NCBI GenBank assembly: GCA_946414805.1
Contig: CAMKPZ010000007.1
Span: 1 to 63,791 of the forward strand
Source: an uncultured Bacteroidales bacterium
GTDB taxonomy: Bacteria; Bacteroidota; Bacteroidia; Bacteroidales; Paludibacteraceae
Length of the DNA stretch: 63,791 bases
Direction of reading: 5' to 3'
How positions within the stretch are numbered: the stretch's first letter is position 1; every line of letters starts with the position of its first letter. Of this stretch, positions 54,192 to 63,064 are shown one piece after another. Under the pieces are notes generated by a model. That model was not told the DNA's origin and searched no databases. It saw only the letters and a list, made by a program, of their open reading frames with translations. A program made the position numbers and the translations under genes.

Positions 54192-54557
54192 ATGGCAAAA
54201 GTAGGATGGAGTGCCGGAATAGACTATGTATCCGGCGCATTGGCAAAACCGAGCAAGAGCGGTCAGCACTCTTGCGCAAAGATGCTGCTTGGCACCCACC
54301 GCGTGGCGGAGACGACCAGCAAGAGTTGTACGCGTCTGTATCTGCGCAACCGGATCGAGCGTTCGACCGCACCGACGGAGAACGAGATCGCACAGCGTCT
54401 GAAGTTCGGCACGATCGCCAAGGCGGTCAACGCCCGCGCCAAAGACCTGACCAAGATCACCGCCGATCAGGAGGCGTACGCCGCCCAGAGCAAGTATACC
54501 ACCATGCGTTCCTTCCTCTGGTCTCTCGAGAAAGCGGAGTACGAGAAGAACCATTGA
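54192..54557 (+). CDS. Hypothetical protein, 121 aa, related to the 53548 protein
   Basis: ATG at 54192 was chosen because the upstream in-frame codons are microrepeat. A basic N-terminal half (KMLLGTHRVAETTSKSCTRL) is followed by a helical part ending DQEAYAAQSKYTTMRSFLWS, matching the C-terminal motif of the 53548 protein. No signal peptide, no recognised domain. Last gene of the chain before a terminator. Confidence 0.62.
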   Translation: MAKVGWSAGIDYVSGALAKPSKSGQHSCAKMLLGTHRVAETTSKSCTRLYLRNRIERSTAPTENEIAQRLKFGTIAKAVNARAKDLTKITADQEAYAAQSKYTTMRSFLWSLEKAEYEKNH

Positions 54558-54606
54558 TGCAATTCACAATTCACAATTCACAATGCACAATGCACAATGC
54601 ACAATG
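54558..54606 (+). repeat. CAATTCA / CAATGCA microrepeat
   Basis: Three CAATTCA units change to three CAATGCA units between the stop codon and the terminator. Confidence 0.8.
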
Positions 54607-54636
54607 AGAAAAAAGTGCCCGCGTGGCACTTTTTTC
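54607..54636 (+). terminator. Intrinsic terminator of the small-gene chain
   Basis: AAAAAAGTGCC, loop CGCGT, GGCACTTTTTT. Symmetric, so it could work both ways. The next promoter begins at its last bases. Confidence 0.88.
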
Positions 54637-54667
54637 TTGCATATATCAAAAATTTGTTGTACCTTTG
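54636..54667 (+). promoter_or_regulatory. Promoter of rfbC-rfbD
   Basis: CTTG (54636-54639), 20 bp, TACCTTTG (54660-54667), 22 bp before the rfbC ATG. Confidence 0.8.
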
Positions 54668-54688
54668 CACACTTTTTGATTATCGGAC

Positions 54689-55237
54689 ATGGAAATTATT
54701 AAAACTCCTATTGAAGGTTTGCTGATTGTAGAGCCCCGGGTGTTCACGGATGCCCGCGGGTATTTTGTGGAGACATATAATGAGCAGCGGTACCGCGAAG
54801 CAGGCATTGACACGGTGTTTGTGCAGGACAACCAGTCCTGTTCGTCCTACGGCGTGGTGCGCGGTCTGCATTTCCAGAAACCGCCTTATACCCAGGCGAA
54901 GCTGGTGTCCTGTACGCGCGGCCGTGTGCTGGATGTAGCGGTCGATCTGCGCAAAGGGAGCAGCACTTTCGGCCGATGGTTCAGCGTCGAGTTGAGCGAA
55001 GAGAACCACCGCCAGTTCTTCATCCCGAAAGGTTTCGCCCACGGTTTCTCCGTGCTGAGCGAGACGGCGGTATTCACCTATAAATGCGACAACCTCTATC
55101 ATCCGGAGGCGGAAGGCGGCCTGCTGCTGAGCGATCCGGATCTGGCGATCGACTGGCAGGTGCCCGCGGAGCAACGTATCCTGAGCGACAAAGACACCAG
55201 GCACCCTCAAATGGCGGATTTTCAATCGCCGTTTTAG
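54689..55237 (+). CDS. rfbC: dTDP-4-dehydrorhamnose 3,5-epimerase
   Basis: Third step of dTDP-L-rhamnose synthesis. The 182-aa cupin enzyme has the catalytic His in VRGLHFQKPP, the VLDVAVDLRKGSSTFG strand pair, the FIPKGFAHGF segment, and the Tyr in FTYKCDNLYHPE. Length is normal. rfbD follows after 42 bp, partly microrepeat. rfbA and rfbB are not in the window. Confidence 0.96.
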   Translation: MEIIKTPIEGLLIVEPRVFTDARGYFVETYNEQRYREAGIDTVFVQDNQSCSSYGVVRGLHFQKPPYTQAKLVSCTRGRVLDVAVDLRKGSSTFGRWFSVELSEENHRQFFIPKGFAHGFSVLSETAVFTYKCDNLYHPEAEGGLLLSDPDLAIDWQVPAEQRILSDKDTRHPQMADFQSPF

Positions 55238-55279
55238 GGGCACGATTATTTCACAATGCACAATGCACAATTAAGGAAT

Positions 55280-56143
55280 ATGAATATACTTGTAACAGGC
55301 AGTAACGGTCAGTTAGGCAACGAGATGCGTGTGCTGAGCGCCTCGCATCCCCGCCACACCTATTTCTTCACGGATGTGACAGAGACGGCGGACACACAGG
55401 TGCTGGACATCACGGACCGCGAGGCGGTCTCCGCTTTTGTAGGGGCGAACAAGATTGATCTGATCGTCAACTGCGCAGCCTACACCAATGTGGACAAAGC
55501 GGAGGACGACGAGGCGACGGCGATGAAGATCAATGCGGAGGCATTGGCGGTCTTGGGTTCGCAGGGCGTGAAGGTGATCCATATCAGTACCGATTATGTG
55601 TTCTCCGGCGAAGAGCACGTGCCCTGCCGCGAGACGGACAAGGCGGCGCCGCGCACGGCTTACGGACGCACCAAATACGAGGGCGAGAAAATGCTGCTTG
55701 CCGGATGCGAGGAGGCGGTGATCATCCGTACGGCGTGGCTCTATTCGTCGTTCGGCAATAACTTCGTGAAGACGATGATCCGTCTGGGCAGGGAGAAAGA
55801 GCAGCTCGGCGTGGTCTTTGACCAGATCGGTACGCCTACCTATGCCGCTGATCTGGCGGCCGCCATCTTCACGGTGATCGAGTCGCCCGTATGGCACCCC
55901 GGTATCTACCATTTCACCAACGAGGGCGTCTGCTCGTGGTATGATTTCACGATCGCCATCCATGACCTCGCCGGTATCCGAAACTGCCGTGTTCTGCCGA
56001 TTTTATCGGAAGAATACCAGTATAAAACGCCCCGTCCCCATTACAGCGTACTGGACAAATCGAAGTTCAAAAAGACTTTCGGCGTAGAGATCCCGCACTG
56101 GTATGAGGCGCTGGGGAGATGCGTTAAATCGTTAAGCTGTTAA
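55280..56143 (+). CDS. rfbD: dTDP-4-dehydrorhamnose reductase
   Basis: Final NAD(P)H-dependent step of dTDP-L-rhamnose synthesis. The 287-aa SDR protein has the nucleotide motif GSNGQLG (7-13), NCAAYTNVDKAEDD, the STDYVFSG strand, and catalytic Tyr-Lys in AYGRTKYEGEK. ATG 55280 was chosen; the in-frame ATG at 55256 lies in a CAATGCA microrepeat. Confidence 0.96.
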   Translation: MNILVTGSNGQLGNEMRVLSASHPRHTYFFTDVTETADTQVLDITDREAVSAFVGANKIDLIVNCAAYTNVDKAEDDEATAMKINAEALAVLGSQGVKVIHISTDYVFSGEEHVPCRETDKAAPRTAYGRTKYEGEKMLLAGCEEAVIIRTAWLYSSFGNNFVKTMIRLGREKEQLGVVFDQIGTPTYAADLAAAIFTVIESPVWHPGIYHFTNEGVCSWYDFTIAIHDLAGIRNCRVLPILSEEYQYKTPRPHYSVLDKSKFKKTFGVEIPHWYEALGRCVKSLSC

Positions 56144-56160
56144 ATTGTTAAGCTGTTAAG

Positions 56161-56874
56161 ATGAGAGATACACTGAATTTTTTGGCGGAATTGGCGGTGA
56201 ATAACAACAAAGAGTGGTTTGACGCTCACCGCGAGTGGTACCAGGCATGCCGGAGCCGTTTTGTGGCGTTTTCGGAGGAGTATATAGCCCGTTTGACGAA
56301 GATGGATCCGGCGATGGCGCCGCTGCAGGTGAAGGATTGTATCTGGCGCATCAACCGCGATATCCGTTTCTCGGCGGACAAACGGCCTTACAAGGAGTGG
56401 TTCGGCGTCTTTCCGGCAGTAGGCGTACCGGGGCAGCCCAAGACATGGGGCAAGAAATCCATGCGGGGCGGTTACTACGTACATATCCAGCCCGGGCAGT
56501 GCATGTTCGCAGGCGGCATATGGGATCCCTCCAAAGAACTGCTGAAAGCCCTCCGCACGGAGATCGAAGCCAACTACGAAGAGGTGGAGGCGATCATGGG
56601 GTCGAAACAATGGAAGAGATATTTCGCACAGGATTTTGACAGCTATTGGAACACCGGTCTGAAGAAAGTGCCGGCAGGCTTTGATCCGGACTTCAAGCAT
56701 GCGGAATGGCTGAAACACAAGATGTACACCTTCAGTCTGCCGCTGAGCGACGAGACGGTCTGTTCGCCCGATTTCATCGACCGGATCACGGCGGTCGCCG
56801 CGGCTGCCAAACCGATGAACGACTTCCTCAATTACACCTTCGAGGAATACGGCGAGTTTCCAAGCAGGTGTTAG
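56161..56874 (+). CDS. DUF2461 family protein
   Basis: A 237-aa cytoplasmic protein. The start FLAELAVNNNKEWFDAHREW and the block RINRDIRFSADKRPYKEWFG are hallmarks of the DUF2461 (TIGR02453) family, whose function is not established. Full length. The gap to rfbD is a TTAAGCTGTTAAATTG-type microrepeat. tRNA-Arg starts 8 bp after its stop, so the tRNA may be transcribed with it. Confidence 0.9.
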   Translation: MRDTLNFLAELAVNNNKEWFDAHREWYQACRSRFVAFSEEYIARLTKMDPAMAPLQVKDCIWRINRDIRFSADKRPYKEWFGVFPAVGVPGQPKTWGKKSMRGGYYVHIQPGQCMFAGGIWDPSKELLKALRTEIEANYEEVEAIMGSKQWKRYFAQDFDSYWNTGLKKVPAGFDPDFKHAEWLKHKMYTFSLPLSDETVCSPDFIDRITAVAAAAKPMNDFLNYTFEEYGEFPSRC

Positions 56875-56882
56875 AGTCGAAC

Positions 56883-56954
56883 GGTCTGATAGTTCAATGG
56901 ATAGAACGGGGCTCTCCTAAAGCTCAAATGCGGGTTCGATTCCCGCTCGGATCA
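56883..56954 (+). tRNA. tRNA-Arg (CCT)
   Basis: A 72-nt tRNA: acceptor GGTCTGA/TCGGATC with two G-U pairs, D-arm GTTC/GAAC, anticodon stem GGGCT/AGCTC around loop CTCCTAA (anticodon CCT, arginine codon AGG), T-loop TTCGATT, discriminator A. CCA is not encoded. Confidence 0.93.
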
Positions 56955-56984
56955 CACAACAGGCACAACTAATACAACAACACC

Positions 56985-58514
56985 ATGAGACACCAATGGA
57001 TTCTTGCGGCGGCACTGAGTGTACCTCTGGCGCTATCGGCACAGAGCGACACCGTACATATCTTCCGTCCGGCGCAGCAGCCGGACCGTATCGAAGTCCG
57101 CGAACGGTCTACCATCAGTTATTACACCGACACGCTGATCTCTGTCGTTTCTTCGCCGGACAGCACGGCGCAGCAACGGGAAGAGGTCATTTACGCCGAT
57201 TCCACCGACAGGAAAGGGCATTATATCCAGGCTTATGCGGGTTTCGGCGGCGGCGGAACGGGGTATCGTCTGAATACCCCTGCCAATCACAGCGGCGAGG
57301 CGAACAGCGTGAACGGTTCTTTCAGCGCCCTGCTGCAGATCCAATACGCTTATTTCTTCCATCCTAACTGGGGCGTAGGCGCCGGCTTATGGTTCACCAA
57401 CTACACCTCCCATGCCCATCTGCGCGGCAATTACCTGTGGGCGGATCAGACGGACACTGATCTGGAGCTCCATTACGATCACACGGCGTCGGTAACGCGC
57501 TGGAGGGAGCGCGAGACGATCCATACGGTCGGTATTCCTGTCTCGCTGCAGTTCCAATACAAGAAAGACGACTGGAAGGCGCGTATCTTCGCTTCGGCAG
57601 GAGTGGCGCCGGCATTCCCGGTATTGACGAAGTACCGTGTCCTGTCCGGTGAAATCGAGCATTCGGGTTATTATCCCGCATGGGATCTGACGCTGGACAA
57701 GATGCATGAGTTCGGGACGAAGCGGTATGAGAACGAGCCTTCCGCAAAGGGTCAGATGGCGGTGCGTCCGCAGGTGGCGGTCTTCGCGGATTTCGGAGCG
57801 TTGCTGCCGTTGACGGAGCAGATAGAGCTGTTTTTAGGCGGTTATTTCAACGTGGCGGCAAACGACGCGAACGGATCGGAGAGACATCCGGTAGGCTGGA
57901 AGGACGAGACCTTCTCCTTTATGGATCCGTACGAGGGCGCGTATGCTACGGACATGGCTTCCGCTTCGCATCCCTGGGAAGCGGGCGTGAAGATAGGTAT
58001 CCAATGGCATCATATCGCTGCGCCGAAACATAACATGATTGATTACTACGATTATTTCACGCGTGTGGATACGACGGTGACAACCCTTGCGCGTCAGGAT
58101 ACTGTCATCACCGCGCAGGAAGAACCGGTCATCCCCGCCCATATCCAAGAGGCGGCGGATGAGGTGGAGAAATTCAACAAGATCTATTTCGATTACGACA
58201 GTTACGTGCTGACCAAGGAGGCGAAGAAATATCTCTCTTCGATCGTAAGCGTGCTGAACAGGGTGCCGGATGCGATGATCACTATCGACGGTCACGCATC
58301 GTCGGAGGGTCTGCGTTCGCATAACGAATGGCTGGCCTTCAACCGTGCCAACGCGGTGGCGAACTACCTGATCAACCAGGGCGTCGGATATGACCGTGTG
58401 TTTGTGATAGGCCATGGTTCGCTGGTGCCGAACGAGGAGAATGTCAATCATGAGTTGCCGCTTGACCGCCGTGCGGAGGTGAAAGTGGTGCAGAAACAAA
58501 GTGAAATACAATAA
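56985..58514 (+). CDS. OmpA-family outer-membrane barrel protein
   Basis: A 509-aa protein with signal peptide (1-20), a barrel-like region starting RKGHYIQAYAGFGGGGTGYR, and the signature SHPWEAGVKIGIQW. The C-terminal OmpA domain has IYFDYDSYVLTKEAKKYL, IDGHASSEGLRSHNEW and LDRRAEV. Clear paralog of the gene at 21652 (RKGHYLQALVGAGYG, VHPWDVGVKVGISW). Twelve bases separate it from its secreted partner, with AAGGAGG-like spacing before the partner ATG. Confidence 0.9.
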   Translation: MRHQWILAAALSVPLALSAQSDTVHIFRPAQQPDRIEVRERSTISYYTDTLISVVSSPDSTAQQREEVIYADSTDRKGHYIQAYAGFGGGGTGYRLNTPANHSGEANSVNGSFSALLQIQYAYFFHPNWGVGAGLWFTNYTSHAHLRGNYLWADQTDTDLELHYDHTASVTRWRERETIHTVGIPVSLQFQYKKDDWKARIFASAGVAPAFPVLTKYRVLSGEIEHSGYYPAWDLTLDKMHEFGTKRYENEPSAKGQMAVRPQVAVFADFGALLPLTEQIELFLGGYFNVAANDANGSERHPVGWKDETFSFMDPYEGAYATDMASASHPWEAGVKIGIQWHHIAAPKHNMIDYYDYFTRVDTTVTTLARQDTVITAQEEPVIPAHIQEAADEVEKFNKIYFDYDSYVLTKEAKKYLSSIVSVLNRVPDAMITIDGHASSEGLRSHNEWLAFNRANAVANYLINQGVGYDRVFVIGHGSLVPNEENVNHELPLDRRAEVKVVQKQSEIQ

Positions 58515-58526
58515 GGAGGCAGTACT

Positions 58527-61500
58527 ATGAAAGCAACACGATATATCGTTTTAAGTCTTATGCTGGGTGTCACGCTCGGCATGAACGCCCGTATCTTCGA
58601 CCAAGGCGAGCGTCTGTATATCAATATGGAGGCGCAGAGCGTGAAAGACGCAGGGGGCGATCTGCAATACGGATGGTACGCCACCACCGGCAATTACAAC
58701 TACGCTTATTTCTTCACAGGCACCACCGGCGCATGGAGCAGCCAGGTGAAGCAATACCAGGGTTCCGTATGGTACGTGGAAGCGCCTGCCGGAGACTGGG
58801 AATACGTGATCCTCACCCGCCATTCGTCCGCCAATCCGGGCTGGGGAACCAAAACCTACCAGACAGGTGATATATGGTTCTATTATTACGAAGGGGGGGA
58901 GAAGAAGATGCGTGAGCAGAACTACATCCAGAATTTCTATTACAACGACGGCGGCGACAAAAACGGCGCCAACTGGGAATACGTAGCGCCTGCTCCATCC
59001 GGCAACCCGTCCTCATGGGAATACGAAGACGAACAGATATGCAAGGAAGCGGCGGGAACGCAGTACCTGCTGCAGGCCAGGAACTATGATTACGACAACA
59101 CCTATGCGCACTCATGGTTCAAATACGAGAACAACACATGGACGCGTCTGGACCAGAGCGAATGGTACACCCAGGAAGACAGGGACCATATCGCTATAGA
59201 GGTGACTCTGGGAGGAGTCAACTCCGATGTCTATTATTTCCTGCAGGCAGCCCGTCCGTCCATGTGCCGTCTGATACGCGTCCGTATCAATCAGGACTGC
59301 GCGGACGGCGCTCCGGGAGCATGCAAGATCACTTCGTTTGCAGCCGTGGCAGCGGACGCCAACGTGACGGACAAGACCAGTGCCGTGAACGGCGTAGTGG
59401 CGTTCGACGACAAGAAGAATGCCGGAAGACTGCAGATCTGGAGCCCCGGCGTGGACACCCTGACTATTGAGAACGGGCAGATAGAAACGCCCCAGACTTT
59501 CCGGCTCAGAGGGTTCGACGCATCGTCGGAGAAGACCTACACCCTCTATGCCAAATTCCTCGAAGGCAGCGGATGCGAGGCTACCTGCCAGGTGAGCGTA
59601 GCTCCTCCCGCCCTGGATCCCAAGACCCATACCACTACCGGTACTGCCGCTGACGAACGGCTCACCCGTTTCACGGAAGAGGATGTCACCCTGACGCCGG
59701 ACGACCAGACCTCCACCTATTTCATGTGGACCAATTCCGCCAACAATGACACGGTTATCGGTTCCGTCACAGACAACAGAAACATCACTTTCGATGCTCC
59801 GGCGGAGGCATCCGCCGTGAACTATTATTTTCTCGCCACCAACGATCCTCCGACGCCGGAAGGCAACCTCATTACGAACGGTACTTTTGAGACCAAAGAC
59901 AACCTGGAGAGCAAGTACGATTACTGGGGAACGGGCGACGGCGTGAATAACTATTACGACACCCATACGGGTGCAGCCGGCGGATACGCCATCGTGAAAG
60001 ACTCCTATCTCTTCTATCACTCCTATAACTCCGTGAAGGCGCATGAAGGAGAGTATTTCGGTCTCTTTGACTCCAAGGTGACGGACGATATGGAAGAGCA
60101 GGCGGCATGGATCGCCAGGACCGGAGACAAGAACCCGAAACTGAAAGTGCAAGCAGGAGTCAGTTACCTGTTCTCTTTCTGGGTAGCCAATATCAATGCG
60201 TTCTACCAGATGAACAACGGCGCCCGCCTCCAGTTCCAGATCAGTTACAACGGCGGAAGCACATGGACCAATTTAGGCGGAGAGATCAACCTCGGCGATT
60301 ACAAGGACAACCGCTGGCACGGACTCTCATCGATAGCCACTCCTGCCACCTCCAGCACGAATGTAGCCCTCCGCGTGATCAACAAGAATACCAGCAACAG
60401 GAATATCGGAAACGACTTTGCGCTGGATGACATCCGTTTCGAGGCTATCACCGCCAGTACCTCCAATATCGCCGGATACGAGGTCTTTCCGGTGAGATAC
60501 ATCGCATGCGTCATCAATGACGCTACGTTCAGCCAGCGTCAGCCCGCAGGCTGCGGCGTAACGGTGGCGGATGTGGATTACACCGTTCATTTCACCAATC
60601 CGCGCGGAGACCTGTATATCTACGAGGGAGCCACCCTTCTGGCACAGATCCCGCACAGCGATATAGGCGATAACACGACCTCCTATACCGGCGTGCTGAA
60701 GGATCAGCCCGCAGACAATGCCGATCACACCCTTACGGTCTATTTCGACGACGGTCATGTGAAGACCGACGCTCCTGCCGCCTATGTATATAATGCACGG
60801 GCTGTTCCGGCGGTCAGCGTGAAATCTCTTGAATGGGGTGCTGTAGCATGCGATGCGGCGACCGCCACGCTCACCGCCGTCATCACGTACACCAACCAGA
60901 ACGGACCGCTGAGCGCGGATGTGGACGGAGGAGCGTCTGTGGCGGGTTCGTTCACCGCGGACAGCGATGAGGAACAGGAAGCGACGCTGGTTATCCCGGG
61001 TGTAGCAGCCGACGGATCAGCAGCCCACCTGCTGAATGTCCGTTTCAGCGGTTCCCACGGCTGTTCTATCATCGGTCATGCCCTCCCGGAAGCCCCTGTC
61101 ACCCCGACTATCGATACCGCCCGTATCGCGTTCACGGAACCCGTTTGTACGGATCTGACCACCACTCTGACTTTCGATCTCGAATACACATACCAGCAGG
61201 GAACGCTCACCTATTGGGTGGACGGTCTGGCGAAGCAGACGGCTGCCTATACGGCGGCGGACAAGACGAAGCAGCGGCTGGAGGGACTGAGCGTAGCGGA
61301 CATCCCTGCGGACGGCAAGAATACGCATGTGCTGCATGTGGCTTTCGACGGCGAGAACAGCTGCACGAAAGCGTACACGCTGCCGGCAGTGCCTTTCTCT
61401 CCGGTGATCAGCAGCGTAGCGGTATCCGGGGTGCCGGCGACGGTGCTCTGCGATGCGACCGACTACGCGGCGACGGTAACCGTGACCACGCCGTATGACG

Positions 61501-62492
61501 CTTCGGGCAGAACGATCGTGCTTACTTATGACGATAACGGCGCGCAGAGCCGGACGGTGGCCGCCACCGGCACGCAGACGACGGTGAGTCTCATGCTTCA
61601 CACGATAGACGGTGCTCCGCAGACGGTCACCGCAGCGTATGAGGCTACTCCTGCCTGCACCACGGAGAGCGACGGCTTCACGCCTCCCGTACGCACCGGT
61701 TGTGTCAAAGAGGAAGCAACGGTCTGCGAAGGAGAGAGCTACCTCTGGCAGGGCACGGAATACACCCGTCCGGTAGGTATCGACACGATCACGGGGCCGA
61801 CGAATGTCCATGACACGCTGATCCTGACCGTTCGCGCTTTGCCGCGTATCGAGACAGGCACGATCGCCATGACCTGCGACCTCGCCAATGAGATCCGCGT
61901 GCCGTTCACGGTGACTGCCGGTAATCCGGACACCTATTCGCTCTCTGTGGGCGGAACGGATTTCGCCGGCGCTGCGGATAACGGGGAGATCGTCTTCCCG
62001 CTCCCGCAGATGGCGGCAGGCGATTACACCGCCGTAGTGACGGTGAGCGAAGCTGCCTCCGGATGCGAGTCAACGGCTAATGCGTCCTTCACCATCGCCC
62101 TCTCCAACCAGATGTTCAGCAAATGGACGGATGTGCTCTTTGTCAGCAACAAAGACGGCCGCTACGCCTCCTATCAATGGTACGCCGACGGCGCGGAGAT
62201 GCCGGGCGAGACGCAGCAGCGCTTGTATGATCCGGCGGGCTTGAGCGGCACCACGACCCTCTACCACTGCCGCCTGACGACGACGGACGGCAAGACGCTG
62301 TACACCTGTCCGCAGACTTTCGACGAAGTGACACCCAGCCGCACCGTCACCACGGAGCAACCGGCGCAGATCATCGGTGTCTATGACACTATGGGACGCC
62401 GCGTTTCCGGAACGCCGGCCAAGGGAATCTATATCACCGTGAGCGAACAGAACGGCGAACGAATAACGACCAAAACGATCATACATGAGTAA
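58527..62492 (+). CDS. Large secreted multidomain protein, partner of the OmpA-type barrel
   Basis: A 1321-aa protein with signal peptide (about 1-22). An N-terminal region of unknown fold is followed by a carbohydrate-binding-like jelly roll (about 455-650, NLITNGTFETKDNLESKYDY to FALDDIRFE). Repeated ~75-aa beta modules of the type AYVYNARAVPAVSVKSLEW come next (about 655-1000). Near the end is KWTDVLFVSNKDGRYASYQW, the module also found in the 15090 and 23247 proteins. The tail VYDTMGRRVSGTPAKGIYIT resembles a T9SS tag, though its final residues are not the usual KLxVK. Surface role inferred. Confidence 0.8.
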   Translation: MKATRYIVLSLMLGVTLGMNARIFDQGERLYINMEAQSVKDAGGDLQYGWYATTGNYNYAYFFTGTTGAWSSQVKQYQGSVWYVEAPAGDWEYVILTRHSSANPGWGTKTYQTGDIWFYYYEGGEKKMREQNYIQNFYYNDGGDKNGANWEYVAPAPSGNPSSWEYEDEQICKEAAGTQYLLQARNYDYDNTYAHSWFKYENNTWTRLDQSEWYTQEDRDHIAIEVTLGGVNSDVYYFLQAARPSMCRLIRVRINQDCADGAPGACKITSFAAVAADANVTDKTSAVNGVVAFDDKKNAGRLQIWSPGVDTLTIENGQIETPQTFRLRGFDASSEKTYTLYAKFLEGSGCEATCQVSVAPPALDPKTHTTTGTAADERLTRFTEEDVTLTPDDQTSTYFMWTNSANNDTVIGSVTDNRNITFDAPAEASAVNYYFLATNDPPTPEGNLITNGTFETKDNLESKYDYWGTGDGVNNYYDTHTGAAGGYAIVKDSYLFYHSYNSVKAHEGEYFGLFDSKVTDDMEEQAAWIARTGDKNPKLKVQAGVSYLFSFWVANINAFYQMNNGARLQFQISYNGGSTWTNLGGEINLGDYKDNRWHGLSSIATPATSSTNVALRVINKNTSNRNIGNDFALDDIRFEAITASTSNIAGYEVFPVRYIACVINDATFSQRQPAGCGVTVADVDYTVHFTNPRGDLYIYEGATLLAQIPHSDIGDNTTSYTGVLKDQPADNADHTLTVYFDDGHVKTDAPAAYVYNARAVPAVSVKSLEWGAVACDAATATLTAVITYTNQNGPLSADVDGGASVAGSFTADSDEEQEATLVIPGVAADGSAAHLLNVRFSGSHGCSIIGHALPEAPVTPTIDTARIAFTEPVCTDLTTTLTFDLEYTYQQGTLTYWVDGLAKQTAAYTAADKTKQRLEGLSVADIPADGKNTHVLHVAFDGENSCTKAYTLPAVPFSPVISSVAVSGVPATVLCDATDYAATVTVTTPYDASGRTIVLTYDDNGAQSRTVAATGTQTTVSLMLHTIDGAPQTVTAAYEATPACTTESDGFTPPVRTGCVKEEATVCEGESYLWQGTEYTRPVGIDTITGPTNVHDTLILTVRALPRIETGTIAMTCDLANEIRVPFTVTAGNPDTYSLSVGGTDFAGAADNGEIVFPLPQMAAGDYTAVVTVSEAASGCESTANASFTIALSNQMFSKWTDVLFVSNKDGRYASYQWYADGAEMPGETQQRLYDPAGLSGTTTLYHCRLTTTDGKTLYTCPQTFDEVTPSRTVTTEQPAQIIGVYDTMGRRVSGTPAKGIYITVSEQNGERITTKTIIHE

Positions 62493-62904
62493 TACCAAAC
62501 CTGTCCCACACGCTTTGGCGGTAGATGCCGCTTGCTCCGGCAATCCGGGCGTCATGGAGTTCCGGGGCGTCATCGCCGACACCGGCACCGAGGTCTTTCA
62601 CCGCGGACCCTTTGCGCAAGGCACCAATAATATCGGTGAGTTTCTGGCCCTGGTGCTGGGACTGGCGTATATCAAGAAATACCGTCTCAACTGGGTGATC
62701 TACACCGATTCCGTCACCGCTCTTGCATGGGTGCGCCAGAAACGGTGCAAGACCAAGATCGAGTGGAACGCCTCGAACCAGGACCTGTTCCTCATGGTAC
62801 GCAAGGCGGAGATGTGGCTGCACGACAACACATGGACGACCCCTATCTATAAATGGGACACCAAGGCATGGGGGGAGATCCCGGCGGACTTCGGGAGGAA
62901 GTGA
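62485..62904 (+). CDS. Ribonuclease H-family protein
   Basis: A 139-aa RNase HI-like nuclease acting on RNA in RNA-DNA hybrids. The acidic active site is seen as Asp14 (AVDAACSGNPG), Glu52 (NNIGEFLAL) and Asp75 (IYTDSVTAL), with a candidate fourth acid near the C-terminus. Compared with E. coli RNase HI it lacks the basic handle, and it has no N-terminal hybrid-binding domain. The ATG overlaps the end of the preceding gene by 8 bp, an odd coupling of a nuclease to a surface protein gene. Confidence 0.87.
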   Translation: MSNTKPVPHALAVDAACSGNPGVMEFRGVIADTGTEVFHRGPFAQGTNNIGEFLALVLGLAYIKKYRLNWVIYTDSVTALAWVRQKRCKTKIEWNASNQDLFLMVRKAEMWLHDNTWTTPIYKWDTKAWGEIPADFGRK

Positions 62905-62970
62905 GTGATCATCGGTGACCGGTCATTTGACAAATAAACGTAACAAAATGAAGAAAAAAGTACGATTTAT

Positions 62971-63001
62971 TTTCGTATGTCGTAAAAAAAGTGTACCTTT
63001 G
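62971..63001 (+). promoter_or_regulatory. Promoter of gapA
   Basis: TACCTTTG (62994-63001) with a weak TTTC about 20 bp upstream, 63 bp before the ATG. The 160-bp gap from 62905 holds nothing else I can name. Confidence 0.65.
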
Positions 63002-63064
63002 CAGCCGCAAAGGTGAAAAAACAACTACAATTAATACACAAATAACTTAAATTTATTCACAATT

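Noticed and set aside
51836..54557. Prophage remnant
   Set aside because: No integrase, terminase, capsid, portal or lysis gene is recognisable; the small genes alone are not enough.
54023..54607. Frame of 194 codons overlapping the smalltalk-like gene and the 54192 gene
   Set aside because: It reads through CAATTCA microrepeats (as TIHNSQFTIH) and is out of frame with both better supported genes.
23215..56160. CRISPR array in the tandem microrepeats
   Set aside because: Units are 7-9 bp, directly adjacent and without unique spacers; no cas genes.
61017..61811. Antisense frame of 264 codons opposite the 58527 gene
   Set aside because: Arg/His-rich shadow of the sense frame with no features of its own.
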